DNA of 64,000 nt. Origin: Candidimonas nitroreducens (lineage in GTDB: Bacteria; Pseudomonadota; Gammaproteobacteria; Burkholderiales; Burkholderiaceae_B). The DNA is taken from positions 372,001-436,000 of the forward strand of contig NZ_NJIH01000002.1 in the NCBI RefSeq assembly GCF_002209565.1, given 5' to 3'. Below are positions 12,342-23,471 of the stretch, piece by piece. Below the pieces are notes generated by a model, which saw nothing but the letters and a program-made list of their open reading frames with translations, made no database searches and was not told the DNA's origin. The position numbers were made by a program, and so were the translations under genes. Numbering within the stretch: position 1 is the first letter of the stretch; each line of letters begins with the position of its first letter.

Positions 12342-13070
12342 ATGCACAAGCGCATACCCGTTACATCCGATTCCATCCGCTGTTCCACATGCATGCTGGG
12401 CGACCTGTGTCTGCCTCTGGGCATGTCGCAGCGCGACCGCCAGGTGCTGGACGAAATCATCAAGGAACGCATCCGCCTGCCCAAGGGCGGCTCGCTGTTC
12501 CAGGCCGGCGACGCGGTTGCGGCCGTCTACGGCATACGCTCGGGTTCCATCAAGACCCAGCTCGAAGACGCGGCAGGCCAGGTGCAGATCACGGGCTTTT
12601 TGCTGCCCGGCGAAATCGTCGGCCTGGACGGGCTGCTGCAATTGCGCCAGGCTTCGCACGCGGTGGCGCTGGAAACCACCGAAGTATGCGTCATCCGCCT
12701 CGACGAAATGGACGGCCTGGCGCCTCACCTGCCGTCGCTGCAGCAACAGTTCAGGCGCCTGCTCAGCAAAGAAATCAGCCGCTCCCAGCAGATGACCGCG
12801 ACCTTGGCGCTGTTGCGCTCCGAGCAGCGTGTGGCCGCCTTCCTGCTGAATGTTTCGCAGCGCCTAGCGGCGCTGGGATATTCCGCCGAAGCGTTCGTGC
12901 TGCGCATGAGCCGCGCGGATATCGGCAATTACCTGGGCCTGACACTGGAAACCGTCAGCCGCTGGCTGTCGCGCTTTGCGCGCGACGGCCTGATCCAGCT
13001 GCGCCAGCGCGAAGTCACGCTGCTGCAGCCGCAGGCGCTGCAGCAACTGGCCGGCACCGCCTGCGACTGA
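12342..13070 (+). CDS. fnr: FNR-type oxygen-responsive regulator (Crp/Fnr family)
   Basis: 242 residues. Cys14, Cys17 and Cys23 (CSTCMLGDLC) plus Cys116 (TTEVCVI) match the four cysteines that hold the oxygen-labile 4Fe-4S cluster of FNR. They are followed by the cyclic-nucleotide-binding-like beta roll and a C-terminal HTH. The recognition segment LTLETVSRWLSRF has the E..SR arrangement of FNR/ANR, which reads TTGAT-N4-ATCAA. It should be active without oxygen. It is a monocistronic gene between a LysR regulator and a strong hairpin. A perfect FNR-type site lies upstream of paaA at 44442. Betaproteobacterial homologues are also called Btr. Confidence 0.93.
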   Translation: MHKRIPVTSDSIRCSTCMLGDLCLPLGMSQRDRQVLDEIIKERIRLPKGGSLFQAGDAVAAVYGIRSGSIKTQLEDAAGQVQITGFLLPGEIVGLDGLLQLRQASHAVALETTEVCVIRLDEMDGLAPHLPSLQQQFRRLLSKEISRSQQMTATLALLRSEQRVAAFLLNVSQRLAALGYSAEAFVLRMSRADIGNYLGLTLETVSRWLSRFARDGLIQLRQREVTLLQPQALQQLAGTACD

Positions 13071-13168
13071 AAACCCACGGCAGTGCGCCGCCCCAGCGGA
13101 TGCCGCATAAGTCGCGACCCGCGCAACCACTGCGCAACCACCGCGCACAACAAGCGACACCAGCCAAG

Positions 13169-13203
13169 CACAAGGCCTGCAGCCACCGGCTGCAGGCCTT
13201 GTG
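13169..13203. terminator. Perfect 16-bp hairpin between fnr and aceA
   Basis: CACAAGGCCTGCAGCC (13169-13184) pairs perfectly with 13188-13203 around the loop ACC. It stands between two convergent genes about 100 bp after fnr and 43 bp after aceA. No U-tract follows on either strand, so it may act as a bidirectional or Rho-assisted terminator or as an mRNA 3'-end stabiliser. Confidence 0.6.
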
Positions 13204-13208
13204 CCGAT

Positions 13209-13232
13209 TTCCGGCCCCGTGCAGGGCCGGAA
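13209..13232. terminator. Second hairpin in the fnr-aceA gap
   Basis: TTCCGGCCC (13209-13217) pairs with GGGCCGGAA (13224-13232), a 9-bp perfect stem with a 6-nt loop, 14 bp after the aceA stop. It lacks a clear U-tract. With the hairpin at 13169 it makes a double structure between convergent genes. Confidence 0.5.
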
Positions 13233-13245
13233 TCCGTACCTCCGC

Positions 13246-14571
<1,326 letters not shown>

Positions 14572-14639
14572 GGTGCTGCTCCTAAAAGAGGAAGGAAAGG
14601 TAGAAAAATCAGTGGAAACCCATGGAGAAATTCTACGTT

Positions 14640-14830
14640 CCTGCTGCATAGCAAACAGCACATATATCTTATATAAGACAAATTATTTTTTATATATAAA
14701 TCAGTGTATTAAATATTTTATTTCATAATAAGAAATGGTTTTTCCTGCTATGAAAAATGAAATGCTGTCTCGCAACATGCGAGTTTTATATCGCGCAAAA
14801 GGCTTCTCATAATATGAAAAAAGCCTTGCG
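14640..14830. promoter_or_regulatory. AT-rich divergent promoter region between aceA and queF
   Basis: About 190 bp of very AT-rich DNA in an otherwise GC-rich region, with runs such as TATATAAATC and ATTAAATATTTTATTTC. It must contain the aceA promoter (minus) and the queF promoter (plus). Two hairpins lie on the queF side: CTCGCA/TGCGAG at 14769-14783 followed by TTTTATAT, and AAGGCTT/AAGCCTT at 14799-14827. Confidence 0.6.
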
Positions 14831-14851
14831 GCAAGCTACAATAGGCGCTCC

Positions 14852-15709
14852 ATGACCGATATCGATACCAAGCTTACGCACGCCCCCTTGGGCCACGAGG
14901 TGGCCTACCCACGCAGCTACGACCCCGCGCTGCTGTTTCCCATCGAACGACGGGCCAGCCGCGCCAGCCTGCCACAGCCCCGGCCCGGCTGGCATGGCGC
15001 CGACATCTGGAACGCCTACGAAATCTCCTGGCTGGGCCCGCGCGGCAAGCCGCTGGCCGCCGCCGCCAGCTTCGTCTTCCCGCAAGACAGCACGCACCTC
15101 ATCGAATCCAAGTCGTTCAAGCTGTACCTGAATTCCTACAACGAAAGCCGCCACGAATCTGCCGCGCAGGTGTGCACCCTGATGCAGCGCGATCTGCAGC
15201 AGGCCTGCGGCGCGCCGGTCGAGGTGAAGATATATAAACTGGACGGGCCCGATGGCGCGGATCGCAGCGACGGCCCTTGCGCCCCGCCCCGGCCCCTGCA
15301 GGGCCTGAACATCGACGGCCTGGACGTGGACATCGCCCGCTACACGCCCGCCCCCCAGCTGCTGCGCCTGGCCGCGGATGCGGCACGGGTCGAGGAAACC
15401 CTGGTGTCCGACCTGCTCAAGACCAACTGCCCGGTAACCGGCCAGCCCGACTGGGGCAGCGTGCAGATCCGCTATGCCGGCCCGCGCATCGACCGCGGCG
15501 CCCTGCTGGCCTACATCGTGTCGCTGCGCCAGCACAACGAATTCCACGAGCATTGCGTAGAGCGCATGTACTGCGACATCTGGCAGGCCTGCCGGCCCGA
15601 GGCCCTGTTCGTGTATGCCCGCTACACCCGCCGCGGCGGCCTGGACATCAATCCCTGGCGCGCCAGCCACCCGGCACAAGTCGCCAACGTGCGCACCGTG
15701 CGGCAATAA
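14852..15709 (+). CDS. queF: NADPH-dependent 7-cyano-7-deazaguanine reductase
   Basis: Converts preQ0 to preQ1 in queuosine biosynthesis. 285 residues, the long (YqcD-like) two-domain form. It contains the family motif ESKSFKLYLNSYN (about residues 90-102) and the C-terminal half with KTNCPVTGQPDWGSVQI, whose cysteine forms the thioimide with the substrate, and EFHEHCVERMY. The start at ATG 14852 is the family start, but the ribosome site is weak. No queuosine neighbour is adjacent; queH is about 7.7 kb away. Confidence 0.96.
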   Translation: MTDIDTKLTHAPLGHEVAYPRSYDPALLFPIERRASRASLPQPRPGWHGADIWNAYEISWLGPRGKPLAAAASFVFPQDSTHLIESKSFKLYLNSYNESRHESAAQVCTLMQRDLQQACGAPVEVKIYKLDGPDGADRSDGPCAPPRPLQGLNIDGLDVDIARYTPAPQLLRLAADAARVEETLVSDLLKTNCPVTGQPDWGSVQIRYAGPRIDRGALLAYIVSLRQHNEFHEHCVERMYCDIWQACRPEALFVYARYTRRGGLDINPWRASHPAQVANVRTVRQ

Positions 15710-15823
15710 AAACGATAGTCCCCGGATCGCACGAGCCGAGGCCACAGGCGGTGGAGCGCCCCGCCGGCGGCCTGCCAGGCCGGCCCTGCGTGGCCCCCGG
15801 AGCCGCAAGAGCCGCCTGCCGGC

Positions 15824-16699
15824 CTACAACTTGCAGAACTCCCGGGCCAAGCGGAAAAACTCCATAATGGCACGCGTGTCCTTGCGGTTCTTGCGGCACG
15901 CCACATACTCGGTCAAGCGCAATTCCGGATCATTGATGCGCAGCGCGATGGTGCGGTTGTCGTGGCTCGGAAACTCGATCTCGCTCATGAGCGAGATCCC
16001 CATGCCGGAGGCCACGGCTTCCCGGATCGCCTCGCGGCTGTCCATTTCCATCGTGTCCCTGGCTACGACCCCGGCCCGCTCCAGGCTCTTGTTCAATAAA
16101 TGCCGGGTCAGCGAAGCAGGCTCGCGCATGATGAGCCGCTCGTTCGCCAAGTCGGCCACCTCGATGATGCGTTTTCTCGCGAACCGATGCGTTCTCGGAA
16201 CGAACGCGACCAGCGCATAGTTCATCAAGGGCTCCGCGTAAAGCTGGGCATGCGGCTGTTCCAGAGTGGCCACGAGCGCCACGTCCGTTTCATAGTCGAG
16301 CAAATTCTGGGCAACGCTTCTGGCGTTGCCGCTATACAGCGAAATCTTGAAATCGGGATGCAGCAGCTTGAACTTGGCGAGCACCGGCAATACATGCTTG
16401 GGGCCGTCCGCGCCGACCTTCAGCCTGCCCGCCTGCAGCTTCTGGCCGCGATTGAGCAGGCTGTCGATTTCTTCTTCGTGGCGAAAGAGCTCCCGGCATT
16501 GGGACAGTAACGCCCCGCCCATGTCGGTGGGCACCACGGTGCGGTTGCGCCGCTCGAGCAGCCGGATTCCGTAAATTTCTTCCAGCGCTTTCACGTGGCT
16601 GGAAAGCGTGGATTGACTGACGTTCAAAACCTGCGCAGCCCGGGTAAAACTGTGCTCGGATGCAACCACATAGAACGCACGCAAGTACAAGTAGTTCAT
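15824..16699 (-). CDS. LysR-family regulator, probable regulator of the phosphonate module
   Basis: 291 residues. The N-terminal HTH (FYVVASEHSFTRAAQVLNVSQSTLSSHVKALE, residues 9-40) is followed by a LysR substrate-binding domain. It is transcribed away from the phnS-led gene set with a 154-bp AT-rich shared region, the classic layout for a LysR activator of the opposite operon. The inducer would be AEP or a degradation intermediate; this is inferred from position only. The start at ATG 16699 fits the family. Confidence 0.88.
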   Translation of the reverse strand: MNYLYLRAFYVVASEHSFTRAAQVLNVSQSTLSSHVKALEEIYGIRLLERRNRTVVPTDMGGALLSQCRELFRHEEEIDSLLNRGQKLQAGRLKVGADGPKHVLPVLAKFKLLHPDFKISLYSGNARSVAQNLLDYETDVALVATLEQPHAQLYAEPLMNYALVAFVPRTHRFARKRIIEVADLANERLIMREPASLTRHLLNKSLERAGVVARDTMEMDSREAIREAVASGMGISLMSEIEFPSHDNRTIALRINDPELRLTEYVACRKNRKDTRAIMEFFRLAREFCKL

Positions 16700-16853
16700 A
16701 GCAGGGCTTTTTTCCTATGTATCGATTTTATCAATATTTTCCATCTAGATTATGTATTAGACAAATAGATATTGCTATGTAAACCTTATGCCGCGCCCAA
16801 GTTCGAATGCAAGCGCGGGCCGCCACATAAAACATCAAGAGAGGAGCATCATC
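16700..16853. promoter_or_regulatory. Divergent regulatory region of the phosphonate module
   Basis: 154 bp between the LysR gene and phnS. The part from 16710 to 16795 is strongly AT-rich and holds several partial dyads of the T-N11-A type (around ATCGATTTTATCAAT and AGATATTGCTATG) as expected for LysR binding. The phnS ribosome site AGAGGAG is at the end. No confident -10/-35 pair could be picked. Confidence 0.45.
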
Positions 16854-17873
16854 ATGCAAATACGCTGGCTAAAAGGTTTGTTCATTGCCACTTCGATAGC
16901 GGCCGCCGGCACGGCTCTGGCCGCTCCAACCACATTGACGGTCTACACGGCGTTCGAGACCGACGACCTGAACGCCTACAAGCAGGCCTTCGAGGCAAAA
17001 CACCCGGACATCAAGATCAACTGGGTACGCAACTCGACCGGCATCATCGCGGCCAAGCTGAAAGCCGAAAAGGGCAATCAGCACGCCGATGCGATCTGGG
17101 GCCTGAGCGTGACCGACATCATGCAGTTGAGCAAGGACGGCCTGATCGAACCGTACGCACCGGTCGGCGCCGACAAGATCGCCGCGAAATTCAAGGACAA
17201 GAACCAACCGCCATCGTGGGTAGGTACGAACGGCTATGTCGCCGCCATCATCTACAACACGGCGGAAGGCAAGAAAAAGCACATCCCGCAGCCGACGACC
17301 TGGGAAGACTTGACCAAGCCGGCCTACAAGGGCCAGATCGTCATGCCCAATCCGGCGGCGTCGGGCACCGGCTTTCTGTGCGTCTCGGGGTGGATCCAGG
17401 CCTGGGGCGAGGCCAAGGCCTGGGCCTACATGGACAAGCTCAACAAGAACATCAGCCGATATACCCAATCCGGCAGCGCCCCGGCGGTACAGGCCGGGCG
17501 CGGCGAAACGGTGGTGGGGATTGCCTTCGGGCTGCGCGGCTCCCGCCTGCTGGAGGAAGGTGCGCCCATCACGATAACGATGCCCAAAGAAGCACTGGGC
17601 TGGGATCTGAACGGCATCGCGGTAATCAAAGGCTCGCCGCATCTCGCCGCGGCCAAGAAGCTGGCCGACTGGGCAATATCGGAAGACGCGATGCGCGTCT
17701 ACGGCAGAAACCGCGTGGTGATCGCCATGCCGCAGTTCGGAGCCAAGCTGAAAGGCCTGCCCGCCGATGAAATCGACCGCCTGCTGAACCAGGATTTCGG
17801 ATGGGCTGCGGAAAACCGCAACCGCATCATCCAGGAATTCGAAAAGCGCTACGGAACCAAGGCCAAGGGCTGA
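16854..17873 (+). CDS. phnS: AEP ABC transporter, periplasmic binding protein
   Basis: 339 residues with a cleavable signal peptide (MQIRWLKGLFIATSIAAAG, probable cleavage near residue 24 after TALA). The rest is a type-2 extracellular binding protein (family 1, iron/AEP-binding class): LTVYTAFETDDLNAYKQAF, TTWEDLTKPAYKGQI, GWDLNGIAVIKGSPH. This is the group annotated as 2-aminoethylphosphonate receptor. The start at 16854 is set by AGAGGAG and the signal peptide. It is first in a run of six plus-strand genes ending with phnA and phnY, which supports AEP or a close analogue as ligand. Confidence 0.85.
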   Translation: MQIRWLKGLFIATSIAAAGTALAAPTTLTVYTAFETDDLNAYKQAFEAKHPDIKINWVRNSTGIIAAKLKAEKGNQHADAIWGLSVTDIMQLSKDGLIEPYAPVGADKIAAKFKDKNQPPSWVGTNGYVAAIIYNTAEGKKKHIPQPTTWEDLTKPAYKGQIVMPNPAASGTGFLCVSGWIQAWGEAKAWAYMDKLNKNISRYTQSGSAPAVQAGRGETVVGIAFGLRGSRLLEEGAPITITMPKEALGWDLNGIAVIKGSPHLAAAKKLADWAISEDAMRVYGRNRVVIAMPQFGAKLKGLPADEIDRLLNQDFGWAAENRNRIIQEFEKRYGTKAKG

Positions 17874-17966
17874 GGCGCGCGTCGAGTCGTTATCGCAGGC
17901 ATGTAGCCCGGCTCGCATCCGCTGCAGGCCGGGGTACTTCCGCGCCCCCTTCAACAGGAGCTATCT

Positions 17967-19652
17967 GTGACCACCCTGGCGAGTCGCTTGGCGCCCCCTT
18001 TCAGACGTATCGGCAGCGCCCCGGCCCTGCTCGCGATCCTGGCCGCTTTCCTGATGCTTTTCTCGATGCTGCCCCTGGTAGTCATATTCTGGAAAAGCCT
18101 GCAGTCCACTGACGGCGCCTTTGTCGGCCTGAGCAATTACCGCAACTATTTTGCCGATGGCAGCGCCTATCACATCATCACCAATACCCTGACGATCGCG
18201 GTCGTCAGCTCTGCACTGACGATTGTCCTGGCCTATTTATTCGCGCTGTGCCTGACGCACACTTGCGTGCGTTTCAAGCCGGTATTCAGGGGCGCAGCGC
18301 TGCTGCCGCTGTTGACACCGACATTGCTGTCGGCCATGGCCCTGACCCAGCTATTCGGCACGCAGGGCTATCTGCACGGACTGATGATGGGGCAGTCGAT
18401 CTATGGCCCGATAGGCATCATCATCAGCATGGTGGTTTCGCGCTTTCCCCACGTCTTTATTCTTATCAGCACCGCCATAGCCCTGTCGGACAGCAGATTG
18501 TATGAAGCGGCCAAATCCCTGAAGGCCGGCCCCGTCAAGACGTTCCTGACGATCACGCTGCCGTCCACGAGGTACGGGGTGCTCAGCTCCGCCATTGTCT
18601 GCTTCACCTTGTGCGTCACCGACTTCGCCATTCCCAAGGTGATCGGCGGCCAATACGCCATGCTGGCCACGGAAATCTACAAGCAAGTGGTCGGCCAGAT
18701 GAATTTCCAGATGGGAGCCGTGGTCAGCATCATCATGCTCGCGCCGACACTCATCGCCTTTCTGGTCGATCGCCACGCCAGAAAGCGGCAGCAGGCATCG
18801 CTGACGGCAAAATCCATTCCATACACGCCCCGGCCCAACGCCTGGCGCGACGGCCTGGCGCTGGCCTACTGTGTTGTGATCACCGTGGCCATGGCCGCCA
18901 TGATCGCCATTCCGGCCTATGCGTCGTTCATCAAGTTCTGGCCCTATAACCTGAGCTTCACCCTGCGCAACTACCATTTCGGGCAATTCGACGGCGCCGG
19001 CTGGCAAAGCTATTTCAACTCGCTGCGCCTGGCGATCGCCGTGGCCACGGTGGGCACCGTTCTGACGTTCGCGGGTGCGTGGCTGGTCGAAAAATCCACG
19101 GCGCCACGCTGGATGCGGGACACCTATCAATCCATGACCTTGCTGCCGCTGGCGGTACCCGGCCTGGTGCTGGGCCTGGCGACACTGCTCTACCTGAGCG
19201 AGCCGCGCAACCCATTCGGGTTCCTGTACGGAACCATGTCCATCCTGGTCATCACCACGATCATCCACTACTACACGGTCAGTCACTTTACGGCGACGAC
19301 CTCTTTGCGCCAGCTGGATCCCGAATTCGAGCTGATCTCGGACAGCATGAAGGCCAGCCGGCTGAAGGTATTGCTGAGCGTCACCTTGCCGCTGTGCATA
19401 CCAGCCCTGCTGGACATCTGGATATATCTGTTTCTAAGCGCCATGAACACCGTATCGGCGGCCATATTCCTGTACAGCACCGACACCATAGTCGCCTCGG
19501 TAGCCGTGGTGAACATGGACGACGCCGGCTCTTATGCGCCCGCCGCGGCAATGGCCACGACCATGGTCGCCACATGCATCGCATTGCGAATACTGCACAT
19601 CGTGGCCAGCTCCGCCATTTCCAGGAAGACGCAGAAATGGCGCGCGACATGA
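17967..19652 (+). CDS. phnU: AEP ABC transporter, fused double permease
   Basis: 561 residues, inner-membrane protein with about 12 membrane segments. Two binding-protein-dependent permease modules are fused in one chain, each with an EAA-type coupling loop: EAAKSLKAGPVKTFLTITLPS in the first half and ISDSMKASRLKVLLSVTLP in the second. This fused form is typical of the putative AEP transporter with a single permease gene. It has a GTG start at 17967 with AGGAG 6-7 bases before. It pairs with the ATPase at 20982; the FAD enzyme is inserted between the two transport genes. Confidence 0.88.
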   Translation: MTTLASRLAPPFRRIGSAPALLAILAAFLMLFSMLPLVVIFWKSLQSTDGAFVGLSNYRNYFADGSAYHIITNTLTIAVVSSALTIVLAYLFALCLTHTCVRFKPVFRGAALLPLLTPTLLSAMALTQLFGTQGYLHGLMMGQSIYGPIGIIISMVVSRFPHVFILISTAIALSDSRLYEAAKSLKAGPVKTFLTITLPSTRYGVLSSAIVCFTLCVTDFAIPKVIGGQYAMLATEIYKQVVGQMNFQMGAVVSIIMLAPTLIAFLVDRHARKRQQASLTAKSIPYTPRPNAWRDGLALAYCVVITVAMAAMIAIPAYASFIKFWPYNLSFTLRNYHFGQFDGAGWQSYFNSLRLAIAVATVGTVLTFAGAWLVEKSTAPRWMRDTYQSMTLLPLAVPGLVLGLATLLYLSEPRNPFGFLYGTMSILVITTIIHYYTVSHFTATTSLRQLDPEFELISDSMKASRLKVLLSVTLPLCIPALLDIWIYLFLSAMNTVSAAIFLYSTDTIVASVAVVNMDDAGSYAPAAAMATTMVATCIALRILHIVASSAISRKTQKWRAT

Positions 19653-19706
19653 AACAGAAAGCCGCTGCCGGAACGCGCGCGACAAAACCAATTTTTTGGA
19701 GCAGTA

Positions 19707-20963
19707 ATGAGAAACCCCATTGATCAGGCGGAAATAGTCATTGTCGGCGGAGGTCTGCTCGGCACTTCTGCCGCGTACCACCTGACCCGGGCCGGCGTCG
19801 CCGACGTGCTTCTGCTGGAACGCAATGAATTGGCCACCGGTGCATCTTCGCGTTCCGCGGGTTTCCTGAACCATACCCGTTCCGATGTCAGCACGATCAA
19901 GATGATCGGGCGCACCCGCCGCGCAATCGCCGAATTGGCCCAGGTGCTGGACGAAGACATAGGCTTCCACCAGCAGGGCTGCGTGCGGGCGGCATTCAAC
20001 GAAGAGCGCGTGAATGAAATGTTCGCGCTGGAATCCGTCATGCGCGGGGCTGGCCTGGACGTGCACGAGATCGATGTGCAAGAAGCCTCCGAGCGGGTGC
20101 CCTGGCTTACGCTCGACGCCGCGCACCGCATTATTTTCGTGCCGGAAGACGGCTTCGCCGACGGGGCTTTGCTGACCTCGGCCTATGCGCGGGCAGCCCG
20201 CCAGGCCGGGGCAAGAGTGCGCCGCGGCATAGAGGCCACTGCCTTGGTGCAGGAAGACGGCGAAATCACGGGCGTCATGACCCCGCAAGGCTACATCCGC
20301 GCACGCTGGGTGGTATGCGCGGCGGGCGCCTGGGAAATGGGGCTGCTTACCAGCGCCGGCTTTGGCTTCCCCGGGGTGGCGACCCGCAGCCATTATTGGA
20401 TTACGGCACCGGACGGCACAAGCTCGCGGGATCAGCCCAATGTGTACCTGCCCGATTTCCGCGCCTATATGCGCCCCGAAGTCGGCGGCCTGCTGGTCGG
20501 ACTGCAGGAAACAATGTCCAAAACCTACGACCCCATGACGCTCGAAGCGGATATGGGCCGCATGAACCTGGAGGACGAAGCCGCCGACACCGATCTGCTG
20601 ATCAATCATGCCACGGCGCTAAAGGCGGTAGCGCCGCTTATCGACCAGTGGGGCTTTGCACACCACATGACGGGTTTGTCCGTATACACACCCGACGGCA
20701 AGTTCGTGGTGGGCCGGCCGGCCGGGACACAAGGCCTGATCGTCGCGGGCGGCTGTTGCGGTTCGGGCCTGGCGGGCTCGGGCGGATACGGAGAAATCAT
20801 CGCCAGCATCGTTACAGGACAGCCCACCGATATCGACACGAGTGTCTATGACCCCAACCGATTCGGTACAGTCGACCCCACCACCCAGGAGTTCCGCCTC
20901 CTTTGCGCCGCGGCCCGTGCCAGCAAAAGCCGTGGAAACCTGCCGTCAGGAAAGGCGAGCTAA
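19707..20963 (+). CDS. FAD-dependent oxidoreductase (DAO family) of the phosphonate module
   Basis: 418 residues, D-amino-acid-oxidase / glycine-oxidase fold. The N-terminal FAD-binding dinucleotide motif is VIVGGGLLGTSAAYHL (Gly14-Gly19), followed by GASSRSAGFLNHTRSD and the C-terminal FAD-contact strand GLIVAGGCCGSGLAGSGGYG. Such enzymes oxidise amines to imines that hydrolyse to an aldehyde or keto compound. It sits inside the AEP transport genes and upstream of phnA-phnY, while no PhnW aminotransferase is present. The likely role is therefore oxidative removal of the amino or N-methylamino group of the phosphonate, giving phosphonoacetaldehyde. Substrate is inferred from context. Confidence 0.8.
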   Translation: MRNPIDQAEIVIVGGGLLGTSAAYHLTRAGVADVLLLERNELATGASSRSAGFLNHTRSDVSTIKMIGRTRRAIAELAQVLDEDIGFHQQGCVRAAFNEERVNEMFALESVMRGAGLDVHEIDVQEASERVPWLTLDAAHRIIFVPEDGFADGALLTSAYARAARQAGARVRRGIEATALVQEDGEITGVMTPQGYIRARWVVCAAGAWEMGLLTSAGFGFPGVATRSHYWITAPDGTSSRDQPNVYLPDFRAYMRPEVGGLLVGLQETMSKTYDPMTLEADMGRMNLEDEAADTDLLINHATALKAVAPLIDQWGFAHHMTGLSVYTPDGKFVVGRPAGTQGLIVAGGCCGSGLAGSGGYGEIIASIVTGQPTDIDTSVYDPNRFGTVDPTTQEFRLLCAAARASKSRGNLPSGKAS

Positions 20964-20981
20964 TCGTTACGGAGCCCGACC

Positions 20982-22118
20982 GTGAACCCAAGTTTTCCCA
21001 AAGCTGCCATCGACGCAAGACAAACGCCGGCCCGCGACTATTTGCGCATACAGGGCTTGTGCAAGCGCTATGGCGACTTCCATGCGCTCAGGAACATCAA
21101 TCTGGAGATCAGCGAAGGAGAGTTCGTTTGCTTTCTCGGGCCATCCGGCTGCGGGAAAACGACCCTGCTGCGTGCCATCGCCGGGCTGGATCCGCAGTCC
21201 GAAGGCACGATCTCCCAGGCAGGCCGCGACATTTCGCAGCTGCCCGCGGCACAGCGCGACTACGGCATCGTCTTCCAGTCCTATGCCCTCTTTCCCAATC
21301 TCACCATAGCCAAGAACATCGCCTTTGGCCTCGAGGCGATCAGGCAGCCCCGCGATGCAATCAACGCGCGAGTAGCCGAATTGCTGCAGCTGGTAGGCCT
21401 GGCGGATCAGGCAGAAAAATACCCGGCACAGCTTTCCGGCGGCCAGCAGCAGCGGGTTGCCCTTGCGCGCGCAATGGCAGCGTCGCCCGGCCTGCTGCTG
21501 CTGGACGAACCCTTGTCCGCACTCGACGCCAAAGTTCGTGTACACCTGCGGCACGAAATCAAGGAACTGCAGCGCAGGCTCGGCGTCACGACGATCATGG
21601 TCACGCACGACCAGGAAGAGGCGCTGTCGATGGCCGACAAGATCGTGGTCATGAACCACGGCGTCATTGAACAAGTCGGTACGCCGCAAGAGATCTACTG
21701 CGAGCCGCAAAGCCTATTCGTCTCCCATTTCATCGGCGAAGCCAATCAGTATCCGGCGGTCGCACGCGACAGCAATACCGTTACGGTCGGTGACTGTGTT
21801 TTCCGCTGCCGCCACCATGGCTTGGCGCCCGCTACGCACGCCACAATGGTCATGCGGCCAGACGACATCGTCATCCAGGATCCCGAAGGCGCGCAAGCCG
21901 CCGAAGGGCACAGCACCCTGGAGGCCCGGATAGAGTCCACGGAGTTTCTCGGGTCGTTCTGGCGCATCCGGATGTACAGCGAGCTATTGCGCGGTTGGCC
22001 TATTGTGGCGGACTGCTCCTTCGATATCCAGCGCCGCTGGAATCTCGTGGAAGGCCGGCAAATAGTCGTGGAACTGCCCGCAGACCGCCTGCTCATCTTC
22101 AAAAGAGAAGACGCCTGA
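20982..22118 (+). CDS. phnT: AEP ABC transporter, ATP-binding protein
   Basis: 378 residues. ABC ATPase with Walker A GPSGCGKTT, signature LSGGQQQRVALARA, Walker B LLLLDEPLSALDA and H-loop VTHDQEEAL, then a C-terminal TOBE-like region (about 265-370) as in iron/spermidine/AEP importers. It starts at GTG 20982 with GGAG 8-9 bases before, 18 bp after the oxidoreductase gene, so it is clearly in the same transcript. It energises the fused permease at 17967. Confidence 0.88.
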   Translation: MNPSFPKAAIDARQTPARDYLRIQGLCKRYGDFHALRNINLEISEGEFVCFLGPSGCGKTTLLRAIAGLDPQSEGTISQAGRDISQLPAAQRDYGIVFQSYALFPNLTIAKNIAFGLEAIRQPRDAINARVAELLQLVGLADQAEKYPAQLSGGQQQRVALARAMAASPGLLLLDEPLSALDAKVRVHLRHEIKELQRRLGVTTIMVTHDQEEALSMADKIVVMNHGVIEQVGTPQEIYCEPQSLFVSHFIGEANQYPAVARDSNTVTVGDCVFRCRHHGLAPATHATMVMRPDDIVIQDPEGAQAAEGHSTLEARIESTEFLGSFWRIRMYSELLRGWPIVADCSFDIQRRWNLVEGRQIVVELPADRLLIFKREDA

Positions 22119-23447
<1,329 letters not shown>

Positions 23448-23471
23448 TCCTCTTTCCTGTCAGGAGACAGC

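Noticed and set aside
14799-14827. preQ1 riboswitch before queF
   Set aside because: There is a hairpin with an A-rich loop, but no preQ1-I arrangement (short stem, C-containing loop, A-rich tail pairing back into the loop) could be drawn; left only as a finding about the leader.
16700-16853. FNR box in the LysR-phnS gap (TTGATAAAATCGAT on the minus strand)
   Set aside because: Only the TTGAT half fits; the second half TCGAT departs from ATCAA at several positions.
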